A stretch of DNA of 64,000 bases from Aulostomus chinensis (GCA_037954235.1 JBBMOA010000002.1:12923509-12987508); one strand, 5' to 3'; positions 36,893-48,702 are shown, numbered from the stretch's first letter. A program made the numbers and translations. The notes: a model not told the origin generated them from the sequence alone.

Positions 36893-39800
36893 CACTCACA
36901 ATGACCCGTTTGTCTGCATCAACAGTCTCCCTGTGATAACTAACACAAGGACAGCAGAGAAGTAGAGAGCCCAGAGAGGAGGGCACCTGGGGGGGGGATC
37001 AATGAAAGGATGTTGACTCAGGAGAAGCAGATGCTCGCCCTTAATTAATATGGTTATGTCCTCAGCTATGACTTCACACAGGAAGGCGAGGGGACAACCG
37101 CACAGGAAGTGGAATCTGATCGAGACGCATTAGGCAGAGATGAGGTCATTACAACTGGAGCCAACTGCCATGTGATCGCATTCATCCTTAATGAGACCCA
37201 AAAAATATGACCTACTCAATTATCTCCTCTTTAAGTTCAAAGTGTAGCGATCCTATGCTTTTTGTAAAGTAAAGAAAAGTGTTTTCAATCCTATACAAAT
37301 GAAATCAAAAAGATCTCTACAACTAGCAGATGCAGGAATACTGGGGACACCAAGAAAATAGAATAAAATGACTCTTCATTCCCTCACGTCATGAATGAAT
37401 GCAGCAAAGACTAAACTTCAGCATCAACCTTTCTGAACTACATCGAGGGAGAAAAAAAATCCTACAGGAATCACCGCAGCGGCCAGTGGTGGTTGCTGTT
37501 CCGGTAGCTGCAGGGGGGAGAAGCCACTTCTTCATCCCGAGATAAAGGCCACAGACTCACTGCCTTTTCACTGTCTAACTGTGTGAATACGCTGATATCG
37601 CAGCTATCGGGGAGATGTTGTGCCACCCTGATGAATCGTTCAGACCGCCGTCACCTCCTTCAGAGAACACACGGGTGTGTTGTTGCTCTTATCAACAGCA
37701 GCATGGATTTCCTCCTGCCTGACGCTGATAGTCAAACGTGGTCACTGTCGGTTGAAGACATCTTATCTCCAACCTGCCAGGTTTTTAGGAAGTCTGAAAA
37801 GCAGCCTTGATTCTAAACTCAAGAATGGAGTAGCCGCATTGACACCAGGAGAAGATGCAACCCAACACCACAGAGTACAAAAGCTGAATCCATGAGGATC
37901 ACTAGCAAGAACTAACAAGACCTGCCTCTTTGTCAGGAGTCTTTTAAAACCTCGATTACTCCTTTGAACAATGTCCACTCCACAGTGACTCTGTGAAACA
38001 TCCATTAAATCTTGCTTTAACTTGCAGCACCTCCTGAGGAGACATATGAGTATGGGTGGCCCTTTGTCATGCTAATTGTTTAAAGAAGCAGCAATATGGA
38101 GTCCCCCTGACCCCCAATCTGCCCTCCTCTGGGTGGGGACGAGGACATTAGCAATCCAAAGCAGCATGGCAGTATACTGCCTTTCACTCTCACCTGCCAC
38201 CAGCCTGAGGGCTGGATGTGGCCATAAATGTTTGTTTTTTTTCTTTCCCAAAAAGACATTACTGCCTTTTACAGGAGGCGGGGGGTGGGGTGGGGGGTGG
38301 GGGGTCTACAAAGGATCAACTGAGAGGAATTCGAAGGTTGAAGCTGATCTCTTGAATGGAGATCTGTGGCACTGCACCTCATGATTATTATTGCAGTGCA
38401 TTTACTTTTCAGTTGAGGTTTGTTTTTAACTATTTTCAATGTCGACCAAAACTGAAGCCACAGCTAAAATTATTTCCATATTTGGATGTAACAGTGGCTC
38501 AATATCTGAGTGGTTTAACCTTTAAGTGCTACTTATATTTCCTCCTATTTATGTTAAGAAAGCAGGTCCCTGCATGGTAGGCCAGGACCATCTCATCCCT
38601 AGTTTAGTGCGTGACTGCTTCTATCTCATTAAAACACGAAGTTCATGAAGCTTTGAGTGGTTCCAAATAAAACAGCAGTGTTGCAGATGTTGCTCCTCTT
38701 ATGATATTCCTATGTGTTATGTATCTATTTGTACTCTGCCTCATTAGCTTGATAAATAATTCAGTTCTTCCTTATTATTACAGTATCTGATTTGATACCT
38801 CATTGTGTTGTGAGACCAAGACTGTCTGGGTCATGATCTTCCTTCTGGGTAACGTGTCCTCAGTGTCTGCCTCCCTCCCTCAATGTCTGTGCTCAGTCTC
38901 AACCTGCCTCGGGCCTGACATGGAACACAAGAGCAGACTGTAAACAGTTAAGGATGTATCAGATTAATACACACCATGTAAAAGCTTCATTAACCTGATA
39001 ACCTTGATTTAATCATTCATAATAATTCATGTTTAGTAATTCATTTGTCACAGGACAATAAAAACAAATCTGAATTTTGAGGTATCAGTGGTTATACAAT
39101 CAAATGGAGGCCTTTTTCAAACACGATATTAATACATAACCAGTTGGGAAAAATGACATTTAATTCCCTGTTTTCCTGCCTTGTTTTCATCTGAGCTGGT
39201 TATCAGTCAGTCCCTGTTATTGCTTCAAATCAGCTAATCAAATTTGATCCGGAACTATGAAAGGAGTTCATGAATGTCTTTGGATAAGTAGGGTCACACT
39301 CACCACCCTTGATTACACCCACATATGAATAATTCAAACCAGAGAAATGCTCATGACACATCTTCAGTGATGGAGCTCCCGGTGTGTCACTGTGGAACTG
39401 TAACAGAGATGATTTAATATCCGACGCACCACTGAGGCGGTGGGTAGATCCTGGATCCTCTCAGTAAATACCAGCGAGGGTGGCCACGGATCCTTTCGGC
39501 GGTCCCACTATGTTTCCATGTGATTAAGATTCAGCCTCCAGGCAGTGATGAGTCTCCCTAATGAGTCTAATAAAGCCCATATTTACACTGAGGATGACTT
39601 AAGCCTTTATCTGGAAAGATACTTATTAAGATAAGAGCTCCTTATCTTGCTGCCACATGGACAAGTCTTCCTCCGTGGCTGTGTCATCGCGTGAGGGAAC
39701 ATGTGTGTGTGTTTCACAAGACTGAGAAAGCTTCATTCCACCTCCACATGGCATAATGTATTCTTTAAGGGTTTTTGGTTTTGAACATTGATTTCACATT

Positions 39801-39954
39801 TTAATTTGAATGTTTTGTTTCTTTATAGCAGGTAACAATGAATAAATGACTGGCAGCGAGGACACTAAGACTGCAAAGAGGATAAAAGAGGGATTAAAGT
39901 GAGGAATTACAAGAAAACAGAGAGGCAAAGATTGTGGCCTTGAACACACATGCT

Positions 39955-39968
39955 TTCTCTCTCTCTCC

Positions 39969-40000
<32 letters not shown>

Positions 40001-40002
40001 AA
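39955..40002. repeat. (CT)n-(CA)n tract
   Basis: CT-rich run continuing into a short CA repeat. Confidence 0.93.
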
Positions 40003-40044
40003 CAGAAAATTTGTGAATGGAAAATGATGCAGTGCAAACATCAT

Positions 40045-40058
40045 CCACTAGAGGGCAG
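40045..40058 (+). promoter_or_regulatory. CTCF-like motif CCACTAGAGGGCAG
   Basis: All 14 bases fit the vertebrate CTCF core pattern CCASYAGRKGGCRS as I know it. It lies in nav2 intron 1, about 2.2 kb downstream of exon 1, between two CA microsatellites. Binding is not shown. Confidence 0.35.
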
Positions 40059-40168
40059 CAGAGTATCTGATTTCCTTGTCACACAGGCGATTCAAATACC
40101 ATTCACACATTTCCAGACTATCACCTTCACATCAGTCACAACCGATTGTGCCAGACTACTCTCTCTCA

Positions 40169-40232
<64 letters not shown>
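40169..40232. repeat. (CA)n microsatellite, about 64 bp
   Basis: Nearly pure CA, preceded by CTCTCTCACT. Confidence 0.95.
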
Positions 40233-40236
<4 letters not shown>

Positions 40237-41536
40237 TGAGCGTACAGTCAGTACTCCCTGCCTCCATCTCTCTCCCCTCCTGCTGCTCTCCTTGCATTAT
40301 GGATTAACTCTTTGTTACAGTTGTACACAACATGTTTGTGTGTTTAGTGCCAACTGGGCCATTCAGCCGGGTGTTTCCAAGGTGAACAAGCTTCAGCTGC
40401 ACTCAAATGTCTCCAGTAATCCCTCAGAAAGCCTGCTCTTTGTGATACTGTACTTTTAGTTTTCTACAGTGTTTTGATGCTTCCTGTGTGTCCCTGAATG
40501 TCTGGATTCACCCATGGGTTGAACATGTTTGGTGATAATGACTTTATTTTGTTCTTTAAATGTTTGTGTTCCTTTAACTGATTTACAAGTCAAGAGACCC
40601 TCCTGGTGAAGTTAAGTTTGACAGAGACAGTGGGAGCGGGAGTATGATTTGTATCAGTGGAGATGATTCAGATCTCAGCCCACTCTGATGACTGTACTGG
40701 TGCTCTGGACTCAATTTACTGCTACTGTGGGTGCTAAAATCAGCCTCACTGCCTCTTTTACAATGGATGTTTGGAGAAAAACAGCACCCCCAAAGAGCAG
40801 ATGAAATGCCCCATGGAGATTTCTGATTTCTGAATCATTTCATAAATCAAAACCTCACAGTAGCTGCCTGTAAGATGTAGAAATTACACAATGTCACTTC
40901 ATCTACATTTAGCCAGAAAATAGTGTGTTGTCACTGTAGAACTGAAAAATGCAAAGACAAGAATTTGACTGGTTGAAGTCAAACAGTGACATAATCACTA
41001 CTGATATACTCCATCTGATATTTGTCATCATCAGTTTTCTCTTACAATATGTTACAGTGGCCCTGTCTAAAATTACAATTAACTGCAAGAGCAAGACACA
41101 TTATAATAATCACACTGTAAGATGTTTAAAAATTCAGGAAAAACACATATCTCCATCACACACTCTGTTGGTGTTGATTTCAGAAAATTCAATATTCACA
41201 TAATTGCTGCCAGTCAGAAAGGTCAAGGGTTAACCCTGCCTAAGGTGAAGATGGCTCTTTCATCAGCACCACAGGGATGAAGAGAGAGAGAGCAAGGGAA
41301 AGAGAAGGACAGAGAGGAGAGAGATAAAGTCAGAAAATAGGTCAGTGAGAAAACGTGATTGGCCATCAAACGACACCATCAGTGGCCACGTGCCGCCATG
41401 TCCGCCAGCACTGGACCTCCCCCTGTCTGTTCCTCCAGCAATCATCATTACATTCACATTTGTCTCCTGAACAAAGCAGCGTCACACTTAACTGTAAAGA
41501 CAGGTTGCCAGGCATGCATTTGCTGGCTCACTAACA

Positions 41537-41538
41537 TA

Positions 41539-41593
<55 letters not shown>
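41537..41593. repeat. (CA)n microsatellite, about 57 bp
   Basis: CA repeat with a single CATA interruption near the start. Confidence 0.95.
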
Positions 41594-41595
<2 letters not shown>

Positions 41596-41730
41596 CCTTC
41601 TCCTCACTGCCTTACAAGGCTTTGGAGCGCTCCCTCTAGCCGTTGCAGCCGTTTGCATGGGGTTGCTAAGAGCAGCCAATATTTTACAAACACAGCAAAG
41701 CAGCCACACTGATATCCTGCTCCAGTGCTG

Positions 41731-41731
<1 letters not shown>

Positions 41732-41804
<73 letters not shown>
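41732..41804. repeat. (CA)36 microsatellite
   Basis: Pure CA of about 73 bp, only 140 bp from the previous CA array. Confidence 0.96.
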
Positions 41805-41806
<2 letters not shown>

Positions 41807-42273
41807 CTTGCTGCATCTACCTCCAGGAATACGCTTAATACAGATGTGTGTTTGTGAAGTGCACATCTACAAACTGGTTATGAAAAAAAAAATGCACTGT
41901 CTGAGCAAATATGTGAAATATCTAAATATTCATGCCATATTTACACAATACAAAATTACAGCATTGTTTGTGTTGTAAAGAGATAGAGATGTTTCCTACC
42001 ACATTTCTGTCTTTTATGCCAGCAGAGAATGAGTTTTCTTCATAATGTCATTTGTGTTGTCAGACAGCAGAGCATAAAGGGATTAACACTGAACTGAAGT
42101 CATGGCTAATTATTCAGAGAGAAGAGACTTCAGCCAACATCTCTGTGACTGATGCACATTCACTAGACTTTTCCTCATGCAGTTGTTGGCCTTGTCTGAG
42201 TGGATGAAAGCCAACACAGTGAATCTGAGTGCAGAGAAATATCGCTCAGTGGAGAAGCCACTGTGTCATAACC

Positions 42274-42304
42274 TGACCTTAGCGTTCCTTCTGACCTCTG
42301 ACCC
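42274..42304 (-). promoter_or_regulatory. DR1 nuclear-receptor motif plus a third half-site, overlapping the exon 1 donors
   Basis: The minus strand reads GGGTCA-G-AGGTCA at 42292-42304, a perfect DR1 direct repeat. Another AGGTCA follows at 42274-42279, so three half-sites fall within 31 bp. DR1 elements are bound by RXR heterodimers, HNF4 and COUP-TF. The half-sites overlap the GTCAG splice donors, so codon and splicing constraints may explain them. Confidence 0.3.
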
Positions 42305-42496
42305 TGGTCCGATGCTTCGTGGATGTCCTGATCCCACCTGCTGACTCAACGAGGGAATGTTGGTCTTGACTGGTGCTGTGGGGAGAGCTAGAGCTGATGG
42401 CCTGCTGGGGATTTGAGGGATGGGCAGGGCGCTGTGCACAGGTTTGGGTTTGGGGAGTCCCGACTTCATCTTTGAAGCGACCAGGATGGCTGGCAT
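42278..42496 (-). CDS. nav2: nav2 coding exon 1 (initiator exon, NAV2-type N-terminus)
   Basis: This exon encodes the first 73 residues of neuron navigator 2, a microtubule-associated protein of the UNC-53/NAV family involved in neurite outgrowth and cell migration. The protein begins MPAILVASKMKSGLPKP, which closely matches the long-isoform N-terminus of vertebrate NAV2 as I remember it. A KPKPVHSALPIP stretch follows, with one extra KP compared with human NAV2; the HSALPIP part also recalls NAV3. The ATG has A at -3 (gaagATGc), a good initiation context. Two donors are possible: AAG|GTCAGG, ending at 42278, and GAG|GTCAGA, ending at 42296. Both end in phase 0, which fits the phase-0 start of exon 2. 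I chose the longer form because it gives K before IYTDW, as in NAV3. An unseen exon between this one and exon 2 cannot be excluded. Confidence is high for identity and moderate for the donor. Confidence 0.9.
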
Positions 42497-43150
42497 CTTC
42501 CCCCTGACTGCCTTATGACTTCACCCTCCTCGCCTCCTCAGACAGAAATCCTGCTACTGGTGAGGAAAAGTTGTCTTTGATCCAGTTTGGGTTAGCCAGG
42601 AGTTGCTACCACATATACTCCACCTGAGCCTCCACCTGCTTGAAGTAATGTGTGTAATCTATGGACGTCTGGGTCTTGGCTGCTCCTGCTGGACCTCAGC
42701 AGGGGGTGAATCCCACCTGTTTCCCTGTGACAAGCTTTATAGTTCCTTATTTCAAGTAGAACACATCAAACCCTGTTCTTGAGGGGTTTCTTGTAAGGGG
42801 AAGTGTCCAGATGGAAAAAAAAAAAAATCCTGCAAAAGTCCAGGACGGAAAATCAAAAATCCCACTTCAAACTAAGAGGAATCCCCTGCTGCCTGATAGC
42901 AGAGCGACTGCTCCCTTCCATTCATCTCTAGCACTGAGTGTCAGCGATTGACCAAAGGATCCTCTGAGCACAGCAGCGTGCGTCTCCCACAGAGCCCTGT
43001 TAATTACACCACGGCTACGGGATGACAGCAGGAGAGACCGGGCTCCATCGCACATGAGATGGAGAGAAAAAAATAAAACAAGGCTGCAACGTCCACTCAC
43101 TTCAGCTACCGCTCAGCCTGTGACTACGCAGCCTGAGACACGCTGTACTC
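42497..43150 (-). promoter_or_regulatory. nav2: Candidate 5' UTR/promoter region of nav2 exon 1
   Basis: This is the sequence immediately upstream of the initiator ATG. The part at about 42880-43150 has roughly a dozen CpGs in 270 bp, clearly more than its CpG-poor surroundings, as expected near a transcription start. The minus strand also has T-rich TTTTATTTTTTT near 43.07 kb and an acceptor-like TTTTGCAG|G near 42.83 kb. A start site here or splicing from a more distal exon are both possible. No TATA box is convincingly placed. Confidence 0.35.
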
Positions 43151-44604
43151 TGCTGCCTGCCTCTCTCCCTCTGGTAAGTCGTGGTTAGCAGCAGGTGTGG
43201 CTTAGATCAGGACCGACATATGTGGAGAGCAGCTCAACACATCACTCAGTATGCTCCTCCAGCCTGCCTCTCTCTTTCACAACTTCTTATTTCCTTTTGT
43301 CATAAACATCTTTGTAAATAAATGCTCTAGTTTGCCAGTTTTAGGAGTTGGACTTGAATAACATGAGCATTACTTGGTACCGGCTGGAAAAGGTCAGTGT
43401 CATGGCAAGAAAACAGCGTGTGAGGGATGCATGACGTGGATTTGAACGTCTCAGACTGTCTTTTCATCACTGAACACCTTCATCGATGCATTCACAGCTG
43501 GACTATTTTCATGTCTCGTCTTGCTCTATGACAGCAGGCGTTTTTGCCCTGACCTTGAGGGTGTCCCTTCTTCACAGCTCCTTACACAAACATCTCAAAT
43601 ACGTCCTTCAGGCTCCATCAGTTAAAAAGCAACATAACTAAAGAGATGTCACTTATCAGACAGTGGCCTGACACAATCCTGAACAGGAAATACCAAGATC
43701 ATCTGTCAGTGATTAGAATAAAGGCTAAATTCAATTGTACTTGCTTTCATTTGCTGTCCAGTTGTTGCACTAATGGCCAGTAAAGTAGAGGAGTAGAGGA
43801 ATGTGTGCTGCTGCTAAATTGTACTTAACAGGTACTGGTTTTGGAGAGCTATTAATAGACTGTCTTCTCTCTGTTCTTTCCCCTTCTCTGACCCTATTAA
43901 GTTTCTCCTTTTTAAATATGCGGACGGCCAATTAGTGGACTGGTGTCAGATCAGCTCGACTCCCAGCAGGATTAGTGAAGGCAGCCAAAGCACTGAACCA
44001 AGAACGAAGACAGAACAGGGGGTAGAAGAATTTACATCTTCTCCTGGCGTCCACCAGTAGTTATTTTGAGAAAGCTTTTGTCTTTATGAGCACAAGTTTT
44101 GTAAACAGCTTACTCCCAAGATCAAGATGAATCTAAAGACTTAGAACACATTCACTCCAAAGCAGGAGTATTATTGACTCTTTTAAGTAATTTGGTGGAG
44201 CTATAAAGGCGGACTAAAATAAGTCAGAGTGGCAGCGTTTTTTCTGCGTTGGATGGATCTGTGTCCAGCAGGAGCCGCAGGAAAGGTCAGCAGGACACGT
44301 TCTCTCAGGACCACGAAAGAAACACATTCTGTACAGAACATCCAGTCAAGACATTGATGTGATTTCTCTGATGGGTGAAACCTTTGACCTGCTGGTGACG
44401 CACGAGGATATCAAAGAGAACAAATCAACGCTGTCATTTGGATGAAATATTACAAGGCAACTTCAGTCCTGATCTTCTTTGTTTTTCTTTTTCTTAAATA
44501 AAGTAGATGTTCACTGTAGTACAAACCAAGCAAAATACCAGAAATTACAAGCATTAGAGAGAAGTCAAACAAATAATACACACACATGCAGGCAGGCACG
44601 CACA

Positions 44605-44605
<1 letters not shown>

Positions 44606-44650
<45 letters not shown>
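44606..44650. repeat. (CA)n microsatellite
   Basis: Pure CA repeat, 105 bp from an inverted (TG) array at 44756. Confidence 0.95.
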
Positions 44651-44653
<3 letters not shown>

Positions 44654-44753
44654 TTTATTGGGGCAATGATTTAATTTCGAAAAACTGTTTAGTATGTAAA
44701 TCATAATCCTGTTATCGTAATCCTGAATTATGTAAATACTGGTATCTAATTAG

Positions 44754-44755
<2 letters not shown>

Positions 44756-44796
<41 letters not shown>
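44756..44796. repeat. (TG)n microsatellite
   Basis: Pure TG repeat. Together with the CA array at 44606-44650 it forms an inverted pair around about 105 bp. Confidence 0.95.
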
Positions 44797-44798
<2 letters not shown>

Positions 44799-45622
44799 AG
44801 GTAATTTAAGCCCCTGTCTAGGACATAAACCAAAGTAGGACAAAAGCATTGTTCCCAATTAGTAAAACACTGAATACTCCAGAAGTGACTCAAGTTTCAC
44901 ACACAACTGTCTGTCTATTTGTGTGTAAGCATGCAATTACTGGCCAAGTATGGAGGACGACATCACCCTGGACTTTCTAAGACCTTCTGCAGAGCTGACA
45001 TCAAGACCTGACCTGCATGATCCAATCACCAATGACCAGACTCCGGAGGCAAAGATCTGATCACTATGACTCTCTTCAGCTGACGTCCTCTGACTAAATG
45101 GAAAAACACACTGATTAGCATGTGGACAATGGTGTATCATCACAATGCTGTGTGAAAGGCCAGACAGAGATATCACAGCTGCATCAAACAACTTGGGTGG
45201 TGTGGTTCTTCAGGAAGACTCAGAGGAACAGACCCGGTTACACACGCTGATTAAAACCTAGCAAACAGAAGACATGTAGCTTATTTGCGTTTTGAAGTGA
45301 GCTCACACCTTGACATTCACACTGGGATCTTCCTGTTCATCTGGTCAGGACCTCCTGAATCACAGGCTGCAAACATCAGACCTCAGCCCGGCAGCCTTTG
45401 TGTTGTAGATCACCCTATTCCACAGCTGGGTGTGACAGTTTCATAGAAACCATTTAAATTATAAGGTCAACACCTTAACAGCTAATAGCAGATATTTCAT
45501 GTTTTAACCACTACAGACCCTCTTGTACCTGCTGAGGACTGAAAACACAGGCTGCCACACTGACTGAAACACACCCACATCCTGACATGAAAACCCACCA
45601 AAACTCCCTGACGCAAGCCTGC

Positions 45623-45630
<8 letters not shown>

Positions 45631-45654
<24 letters not shown>

Positions 45655-45663
45655 GCACACACG
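45631..45663. repeat. (CA)n microsatellite
   Basis: CA repeat with CG steps near the right end. Confidence 0.93.
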
Positions 45664-47406
45664 CAGATGTCAATTAGAAAATTGAAAGAGGAAAAACATG
45701 CAGCAAATACCGTGTGAAGGGAAACTTCCATTATTTTTCCAATAATCCCCTGTGATGGTAAACATGTCCCAGACCCTCACAGAGCTCAACACGGCACTCC
45801 TCTGAGCAGGAAAATAAAAGTGTATGATGTGATTTATGCAGCAACCTTTGAAGAGGCATGATGACAGTACAGAGCAGTCTAATAATAGAGCCGGTGTGGC
45901 TGTAAATGGGCAGTATTGACAGTAATAACTAGGACACCCACTGACTGCTGCGCTTTATGTTTATACTGTATTTCTGCTCAGAATAATAAACATTTCTGTG
46001 GGATAGATGGGAGCCCTGTAGCTGCGTAGAGAGAGATTAATGTCAACAAAGATGATAGATATGAACTGCAGAGGTACTGAAACACTGAATTATCAACATC
46101 AGGGGATTTAGTGGTACCACAAATTTACACTGTGGCCACTTATCAGACTCTGAGATGATTACTGGTAACATGGAGAAACAACGGCGCTGAAAGTTTCTGA
46201 TTATGAGTCATAACGTTGATGAACACAAGAGTCTGACAGAAATACACCGGATAATTCATGTCCACATTTCTGGTGTGTCGCTCCTCCTCACAGTAGTATC
46301 AAAGACCGTGATATTACAACACATTTCGTGCACCAATAGAGTTGAACATAGCTTGGGGTGTGGTGGGATAGGAGAGGAGGTGTTTCAGTAAGACGCTATG
46401 TCAATCAAACCTGATCAGACTCATCAAGATCCAACATTTCACCTCCTGACCAAGAGCATGAGCTGAGCTGGCCAATATTAAGCTCTGCAGCACTTTCCTT
46501 AAAAGCAAATACAGACGTAGACAAATTCAACGTGGCTCAATCACCACCTACGGGCCTCTAGACATGTGTGGTGGGGACTCTGCAGAGCTGCTGCCGTCAG
46601 CTGGGATTTCAATGTTTTTGTTTTGTCAGAACATTTCTGGGTGGTGAGCGGGTGCATACCCCCCATGCCAAAGTCAGCACCCAGGTGATTTTAGGCGTGG
46701 GTAAAACACAGCAACTGGACAAAATTCATCCTTGAGAAAATGGCGGATACAAACGGAGCAGCAACGACAAGGACTGAGGTGAAGCAGCAAGCGGAGGAAG
46801 CTGGCTCCTGAACAAGAGCAAATCTCAGTTTGGCTTTCACCCGAACACTGAAGGAAAGGCTGAGGATGAGAAGCGATGATATGAATGAATGTCACTGGTG
46901 GTAACGACGGACAACAGAACATAATTCAGTTGACATTTTTTTGTTACTCATTCAATATTTTTGGAAAACTGAACATGCCACACAAGCAAAAAGGCAAGCA
47001 TTTCTTTCACATGCTGTACTGTTTTCATCTTGTCTGTCTTTAAACACAGACATGACCCATATGAGTGGTTACTAAGTTAGACGAGTGAAATAAACACTGT
47101 TTGAAAGGTCTCTCGTTCTACTGCTGTTTTTATTACGGAAACTAATACATTTTCAGAAACTACAACATGCAAATTGCTTCTCCACTGCCAACAATATTCA
47201 TATCTCTGAGAGAGTCCACATTCAATTGTAACAGTTTCTGAGTCCTTGGTTTATTTTCTGTTAAAATATATTTTTCAAATGGAATTCAGATTAAATTTCA
47301 AAGTATGTATTCAAGTACAGACTGTTGCCAGTGATCCATTCCCATAGCTTTCATCCAGGCGAAACCACTCTGATGTATTTATGCAGTGAAAATGAAAATC
47401 ACAAAA

Positions 47407-47433
47407 ACACACACACACACACGCACACACACA
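47407..47433. repeat. (AC)n microsatellite
   Basis: Short AC repeat with one CG interruption. Confidence 0.92.
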
Positions 47434-47571
47434 CCTGATTGTTTTCATTAGCAGAGGTAGCCGAGCAGAACAAGAGGGCTCTCACCAACAAGATCTGCAC
47501 TAACTGGAGCAATGGCCTGACATTTCTAGCATGACAGCAAAGGATCTACACGTTGACCTACACACATAGAC

Positions 47572-47574
<3 letters not shown>

Positions 47575-47616
<42 letters not shown>
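47575..47616. repeat. (AC)21 microsatellite
   Basis: Pure AC repeat. Confidence 0.95.
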
Positions 47617-47617
<1 letters not shown>

Positions 47618-47900
47618 AACTTATTTACGATGATGAACAATGGCAGTGCTGTGAGGGCTGGAGCGCAAGTCCATGAAGCCCTTTGGCTTTGGCACAGCTC
47701 AAGAGATGCTGGGTAATGTTACACAGAATCAGGATGAACACACAAACAACAACAGCTGCCACAACATCAACAAACACACTAACTTTATATATTCAGCACA
47801 TATCAGCTCAAGAGAACTAGCCGAGTCAGCATGGAGGAAGAAAGCAACGAGTCCTTTGGACACATGAAAAAGGAAAAGTTAATGATGAAAAGATGCAAAG

Positions 47901-47992
47901 GTGTGTGTGTGTACTCATTTTTTGTTATCTTTTGGAGACCTTTTCTGATATAAACACAAACCTTATCAGGACCCCTAGTCCTCATGGGGACC
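47901..47992 (+). repeat. Microsatellite-associated repeat, GT tract plus GTCCTCATGGGGACC
   Basis: A (GT) tract is followed by TTTGTTATCTTTTGGAGACC and, 35 bp later, GTCCTCATGGGGACC, which is an imperfect palindrome. The arrangement (GT)n, then TGTGGGGACC-like, then GTCCTCATGGGGACC is a common repeat in percomorph fish as I recall it. The copy is degenerate. Confidence 0.4.
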
Positions 47993-48619
47993 AAATACTA
48001 TACATATAAAAAACATACACATACATACGGTCCCTCTGAACATGGTCCCTCTATCTGACAGTCTTACTGGCGAAAACAAATATAAAACAGGGGAAGCAGT
48101 TCTTGGCAGGTTATTTAAGACCTCTGCTGAATAAATGTAGACACACTGGAAAATCATTTCAGTACACCTATGAAATGGGGTTTTTCAAAAGCAAAACGAT
48201 CTTTTTGTTTTTGGCTCAACTCTGAATTTAATCGGGCTGTAATAATAGGGGAAGCATTAGCTTGCTTAGCAGCAAAACATTGATTCTAATGATTCGTTCA
48301 ACCCTAAACACAGTAATCACACATCAAAGTTTGATAGGAATTAAATGGTTATCAGTGCTTTATTTCATCCACTTTGAAATTCCACGTCCATGAGCGAATC
48401 AGGGGAACACTGTGAATTCAAGAAATGTTACCAATCAAACATTCATCACGTCTGAACATCAGCATTATTTTCAAATTTTCTTTTTAAAGTAGCCTTCACT
48501 TTCACTTGGGTGTGCTCCAGGAAGGTAATAATCCATTCACCAACCTGAACATTAAACCAGCAGTGACCTAAATCTCCCTCTACGCTACAACACCCCGCAG
48601 CCAAGCCTTGACCTTGATA

Positions 48620-48702
48620 TTGTCCTTTTAAGAAACAATGTCTTTACTTTGCAAATTGGTCCTCACAAAAACAAAAGTTCAAGAACAAACACACACACAC
48701 AC
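48620..48702 (-). repeat. Microsatellite-associated repeat, second copy, opposite strand
   Basis: On the minus strand a (GT) tract is followed by TTTGTTCTTGAACTTTTG, then TTTGTGAGGACCAATTTG and AAGTAAAGACATTG. This matches the common fish pattern (GT)n, TTTGTGAGGACCAATTT, AAGTGAGGACAT. It lies 0.7 kb from the related copy at 47.9 kb, in inverted orientation. Confidence 0.4.

Larger units (their letters stand above)
19500..42277 (-). other. nav2: nav2 intron 1 (about 22.8 kb)
   Basis: This intron separates the initiator exon from the CH domain. No other nav2 exon was confidently found. A second promoter for a CH-starting short isoform, as known in mammals, might lie here, but I could not identify its first exon. 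The intron contains many microsatellites, an old interspersed repeat at 33868-34385, a CpG-richer patch at about 32.66-33.0 kb, three CTCF-like motifs and one DR1 motif. AT-rich unique sequence dominates 24.9-25.7 kb. Confidence 0.75.
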
